A stretch of 27,072 nucleotides of DNA from an uncultured Colwellia sp. (GTDB taxonomy: Bacteria > Pseudomonadota > Gammaproteobacteria > Enterobacterales > Alteromonadaceae), in NCBI GenBank assembly GCA_913020705.1, contig CAJWBY010000045.1:1-27072 (forward strand). The letters are read 5' to 3'. The notes beneath the pieces were generated by a model, which worked only from the letters and a program-made list of their open reading frames with translations, was not told the origin of the DNA and ran no database searches. Each line of letters begins with the position of its first letter. Within the stretch, counting starts at the first letter, position 1. Below, in pieces: positions 23,725 to 27,072 of this stretch. The position numbers and the translations under genes are program-made.

Positions 23725-24468
23725 TTATTTAATATTCTTTTGTATTACTAACTCGTTTCCAGATTCTTTACTGAGTTCAGTAATCTTAACGAGCATCTGT
23801 TTGTGTGCAGCATTAGCAACCTCTCTAATACTTTCTTTTTCATCTGTCTTAAAGTATATCGGCTCTAATAACTCAATAATTAATTTACCATTGTTCCAAC
23901 GGCCTAACTTTATTTTTTCATGTGAATTACTTACACAAACAGGAATAATAGGCACATTTGCTTGTTGTGCTGTACGAAACGCTCCTGTTTTAAAAGGTAG
24001 TAAACCTTTACCATTACTTCTAGTTCCTTCTGGAAACAACCAAACAGATAATTCTTTTTCTGTGATTTTTTTTGCCGTTAACGCAATAGTGTTAATCGCT
24101 TTACTTGAATTTGCACGGTCAATTAAAATATTGCCCGTTAGCCAATACATTTGGCCGAAAAAAGGGATCCATTTCAAACTCTTTTTCCCAACACTCACGG
24201 TAGAAGGTTGAACAGCCGCACTCACCGTAAAAATATCGTAACTATTTTGGTGGTTACAAATATAAACAGCCGGACCAATATCTTTAATACTATCGGGCAT
24301 TCTCACTTCAATGCTTAAGCCTAAAAGTGTTGATACTTTACTCAGATAATGAGCTGTATGAAAAACATTATTCCGATGAAATGGGCGTAAAAGACTATAA
24401 ATACAGGCGGCACAACAAATAAAGACTAAAGCCAGTGTCATTAAAATAAAGCGAATTATAGTTAACAA
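23725..24468 (-). CDS. plsC: 1-acyl-sn-glycerol-3-phosphate acyltransferase PlsC
   Basis: Acylates lysophosphatidic acid to phosphatidic acid at the inner membrane, the second step of phospholipid synthesis. 247 residues with an N-terminal membrane segment (about 3-27), the catalytic HX4D motif His73-Asp78 (NHQNSYD), the FPEGTR substrate motif (145-150) and the later FKTGAFRTAQQANVPIIPV block. The ATG at 24468 lacks a strong Shine-Dalgarno but gives the usual N-terminus. It is the first gene of the plsC-rraB-small-protein operon. The promoter should lie in the 164 bp after the mlaA terminator. More than one PlsC paralogue is common in marine gammaproteobacteria, so this may not be the main one. 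Confidence 0.93.
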   Translation of the reverse strand: MLTIIRFILMTLALVFICCAACIYSLLRPFHRNNVFHTAHYLSKVSTLLGLSIEVRMPDSIKDIGPAVYICNHQNSYDIFTVSAAVQPSTVSVGKKSLKWIPFFGQMYWLTGNILIDRANSSKAINTIALTAKKITEKELSVWLFPEGTRSNGKGLLPFKTGAFRTAQQANVPIIPVCVSNSHEKIKLGRWNNGKLIIELLEPIYFKTDEKESIREVANAAHKQMLVKITELSKESGNELVIQKNIK

Positions 24469-24547
24469 ATTTACATCCTAATTATTATATATCGGCGCAG
24501 TATACCCTATAGATTCACGACTACATATACACCCTTTCAAAAATACA

Positions 24548-24580
24548 AAAAATCAGTAATTCAGCTATATACTGATTTTT
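24548..24580 (-). terminator. Terminator after mlaA
   Basis: Perfect 11-bp arms AAAAATCAGTA / TACTGATTTTT with an 11-base loop, 52 bp downstream of the mlaA stop on the minus strand. The AT-rich stem makes it moderate rather than strong. Confidence 0.65.
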
Positions 24581-24632
24581 GATATAAGCATAGTCAGTTT
24601 GCTAAATAAGAGGTATATCTTATGCGTAACAC

Positions 24633-25388
24633 TTATCGCGCTATTTGAATTTCTCTATATTTCATATACAGAATTTTTAAACGTTCATACTCGAAAGCTG
24701 AACCTGATGAATAATACCTAAACGGTAAACTAGCTCGCGTATCTATACTACTGAGTAGTGACAAAAAGATTTCCTCATCCCCTTCCATCCCTAATTCTTC
24801 AATGACCGCTTGAAAAGCTAACATATCTATTGCTGACCCTGTCGCATCACGAAGTGAAGATGGTCCTAATAACGGCAAAACTAGGTAGGGGCCAGCATCA
24901 ATTCCCCATACACCTAATGTTTGACCAAAATCTTCATTTTGTTCATCTAGACCAATGGGTGTTGCCACATCAAAAAGACCAAATATGCCAACGGTTGTAT
25001 TTACCGCAAAACGACCGAAGGTTTCAGCAGCAACAGTAGGTTTCGCTTGTAGAAGAGCGTTAAAAAAAACAGGTATTTCACCTAAATTACTGAAGAAATT
25101 ACTAATACCTATCTCTAGAATATCAGGCGTTACAGCTTTATAACCTGCTACAACAGGTAAAAGCACATATTCATCAGCTTTAGCGTTGAAGTAGTACATA
25201 CGACGGTTAAAACCTTCCCATGGATCAGCATAGTCATTGGTAATAGACTTTTCGACATAGTCTGCAGGAAGTTTTACACGAGGCTCTTCTGTATTTCCCT
25301 TTAAATCAGGTACTGATGAGCACGCTGAAAGCAACATAACGAATAAAGCGGTTATAACCCGTGTAAATAATAGATTAAACGGATTCAT
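24633..25388 (-). CDS. mlaA: Outer-membrane lipoprotein MlaA (VacJ)
   Basis: The outer-membrane component of the Mla pathway, which removes mislocalised phospholipids from the outer leaflet and passes them to MlaC. 251 residues with a lipoprotein signal (lipobox LLSAC, Cys23), then the family core DPWEGFNRRMYYFNAKADEY (about 55-74), GISNFFSNLGEIPVFFNALL, the FGRFAVNTTVGIFGLFDVA block, ETFGQTLGVWG-like NEDFGQTLGVWGIDAGPYLV and LPLLGPSSLRDA. All conserved helices are present. The ATG shares one base with the upstream gene's TAA (TAATG), with AAGGAG 7 bases before, so it is translationally coupled to the hydrolase. The mlaFEDCB operon is not in the window. Confidence 0.96.
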   Translation of the reverse strand: MNPFNLLFTRVITALFVMLLSACSSVPDLKGNTEEPRVKLPADYVEKSITNDYADPWEGFNRRMYYFNAKADEYVLLPVVAGYKAVTPDILEIGISNFFSNLGEIPVFFNALLQAKPTVAAETFGRFAVNTTVGIFGLFDVATPIGLDEQNEDFGQTLGVWGIDAGPYLVLPLLGPSSLRDATGSAIDMLAFQAVIEELGMEGDEEIFLSLLSSIDTRASLPFRYYSSGSAFEYERLKILYMKYREIQIAR

Positions 25389-26710
25389 TATTTTGCTCCT
25401 TGGAATTGGCTATTCATGTATTCAACGAAGCTTTTTCTGTCCATATTTCCACAGTGGCCGCCTCGATCAAATACTTTTGCCCTTGAACCAAAAACATCTT
25501 GTAAATATTCAACTTCCCCCTTTGCTAGAATAATATCATCCGCATTCGTTACTAAGCTTATTTTGTCTGAGTGCCTTAAATAGCTTTCTATATTTTTCAA
25601 TCCGAGCTGCTCAATAAGATCTTCTCTCGTTAAGTCTGGGTTACTTTCTTGCTGCCAAGGAACCACCACTTTCTCAAAATATTGGCCGAAGGTTACTATA
25701 TGAGATCTATGCATAGCATTGGTAACACTTTCAAATTTACTAATATTTTTATTTTTATATATAAAGCCACCAAGGTTATAACTAACGTCTAATGCAAATA
25801 ACATATCGGATGATGACATTCTAAAAGAAGCACCGATTAGCAATTCTAATTCTTCTTCTGATAGTTCTGCATCTTTAAATAAAGCGTAAATAGAACTATG
25901 AGAAAATGCGGATGATTTTTGAGATGCATAACTTTGTGCGAATGCTGAAAAAATATCATCAAGCATAGCTGAAGCCGCATCTCGTCCACTTTCTCTAAGA
26001 TCTAAATAGCTATCAAGGATGGTTGCTGAATTGTATAAACTTACTGGAGGGTTAATCAACACGACTTTTTCAAAATTAAATATTTTTTCATGCTCATCTA
26101 ATTTAGATATATAAGCAGCATGAGCTCCACCTAAGCTATAGCCCGTTAAGGAAAATGTGGTTGTTTCTAGATTATTTTCATTAACGACTTGCTGATAAAC
26201 CTTTTGCATTACTCCATAAAGGTTTTTAGCGTCTTGTGACAAAACGCCGGGGAAATCTGTTGTAGAGTCGAGGTTAATAATGAAATTAGAAAAGGTTGGC
26301 GAAGAAAGAGAAATAACATGATAGCCTTGCTGAAATAGAGTTTTCTGTAAGCTGATCATCTTTGAACTGCTATAGCTTGCTCCAGTACCTGCAATCACAA
26401 AAACTAAGGGTGCTTTTTTATCCTGTTTCACCAGTGAGTATTTCATTTTACTGCTATACCAGAATACTTCAGGAATTGACGTTATTGAACGCAATTCTAT
26501 TTTCTTTTCAATCGTTGGGATGTTTTTCGGTAATGAGGCTGCAATTTCTTGGCAATATCCTGTAACCGTTGCCTGATAACGAGTGTACTGAATATCACAA
26601 GTATTTGCTTTTACTTCAGTTTTGGTTGTGGTTTCCGTTTCGTATTGATTATTCGAACTACATGCTGATAGAAACAACACTAATAATATGCTTGCAAATC
26701 GCACTGACAT
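25388..26710 (-). CDS. Lipoprotein alpha/beta hydrolase coupled to mlaA
   Basis: 440 residues with a lipoprotein signal (lipobox LSAC, Cys17), a Thr/Glu-rich linker, a Cys38/Cys53 pair and an alpha/beta-hydrolase fold: PLVFVIAGTGAS oxyanion strand (101-112), nucleophile elbow TGYSLGGAH with Ser192, the acid candidate in TNADDIILAKGE near the C-terminus and the catalytic His in RGGHCGN. The triad order is normal. A helical insertion at about 235-320 forms a lid-like region. It is predicted to sit in the periplasm or at the outer membrane. The stop overlaps the mlaA start, which suggests a shared job in outer-membrane lipid homeostasis, possibly a lipase or esterase; the substrate is unknown. 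No Shine-Dalgarno was clear at the ATG. Confidence 0.85.
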   Translation of the reverse strand: MSVRFASILLVLFLSACSSNNQYETETTTKTEVKANTCDIQYTRYQATVTGYCQEIAASLPKNIPTIEKKIELRSITSIPEVFWYSSKMKYSLVKQDKKAPLVFVIAGTGASYSSSKMISLQKTLFQQGYHVISLSSPTFSNFIINLDSTTDFPGVLSQDAKNLYGVMQKVYQQVVNENNLETTTFSLTGYSLGGAHAAYISKLDEHEKIFNFEKVVLINPPVSLYNSATILDSYLDLRESGRDAASAMLDDIFSAFAQSYASQKSSAFSHSSIYALFKDAELSEEELELLIGASFRMSSSDMLFALDVSYNLGGFIYKNKNISKFESVTNAMHRSHIVTFGQYFEKVVVPWQQESNPDLTREDLIEQLGLKNIESYLRHSDKISLVTNADDIILAKGEVEYLQDVFGSRAKVFDRGGHCGNMDRKSFVEYMNSQFQGAK

Positions 26711-27072
26711 TCCCTATTTATAAAATATTATTGTATTTTAAAATCTGATAAATATAATTATAACTGACTATTAATCAGGTTCCTAACAAAGCAAAAATGT
26801 TGCTAAAGTAATCTAGAAACTTAATCGGTAAGAGTAAGTGAATTATCTTAAATCTCTAGATTTCATCAAGCTAGGCTATTCACCTTTTTCGTTTAGTACT
26901 CATTTTGTTATTCATCCACTTTAATTCTTTTGGATATCAATCAATAAGCTATAAAATCGACATTTCAGCTAAAAAAACTCCTTTTTTTTCAATACTTGCC
27001 TATAGTTAAAAGGTATTTAAAGTGATGTAAAAATAATAAAAAGCATTAATTATCTGGAATAGGCTGTTTAAT
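26711..27072. other. Gene-free right end of the window
   Basis: 362 bp of AT-rich sequence without a credible frame on either strand. It must contain the promoter of the hydrolase-mlaA operon near 26711-26800. No clear hairpin, repeat or RNA gene was seen. Confidence 0.6.

Overview
This AT-rich window looks like chromosomal DNA of a marine gammaproteobacterium of the Alteromonadales, most likely Colwellia/Thalassotalea-like. The basis is the core gene set and order (zapE divergent from zapG, then degQ and degS; argR; rraB; plsC; mlaA), the c-di-GMP proteins, a FecR/TonB-receptor pair and the base composition. This assignment rests on gene content, not on a search.

Layout. (1) 1-1010: a short-chain dehydrogenase gene, followed by a short fossil that encodes what looks like the last residues of PriA on the minus strand; this suggests a rearrangement junction just before zapE. 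(2) 1011-5397: envelope and division block, with zapE (-) divergent from zapG, degQ and degS (+). A good terminator lies between degQ and degS, and a sigma-E-like promoter candidate precedes degQ. (3) 5424-7967: a soluble GAF-domain histidine kinase and a stand-alone EAL phosphodiesterase, both minus. (4) 8230-9333: galM. (5) 9388-10342 (-): a compact three-gene operon of a FAIM-like membrane-anchored protein, a membrane-anchored XRE regulator and a 48-residue membrane peptide, with a pair of similar operator-like sites in its promoter region. (6) 10584-11054 (-): argR without its usual divergent neighbour mdh.

(7) 11412-14793 (+): MipA/OmpV-like outer-membrane protein, secreted DUF3019 protein, OmpR-type regulator and sensor kinase, tightly packed and probably an envelope-stress or peptide-sensing operon. 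(8) 14861-16317: a DUF2235 hydrolase whose reading frame is followed by a LecA-like lectin domain, separated from it by an in-frame stop and internally frameshifted, so the original fusion protein is broken. (9) 16513-21683 (+): NahK-like N-acetylhexosamine kinase, FecR-like anti-sigma protein and TonB-dependent receptor. No FecI sigma factor is present and the receptor has no signalling domain. (10) 21774-22808 (-): a diguanylate cyclase between two similar terminators. (11) 23168-24468 (-): plsC, rraB and a 52-residue membrane protein. (12) 24633-26710 (-): a lipoprotein alpha/beta hydrolase translationally coupled to mlaA.

Most of the window is ordinary core genome. The parts that deserve attention are the broken hydrolase-lectin gene, the FAIM-like/XRE/micropeptide operon, the FecR module without a sigma factor, the priA fossil, and the hydrolase-mlaA coupling. 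No CRISPR array, complete insertion sequence, rRNA or intact tRNA was seen.
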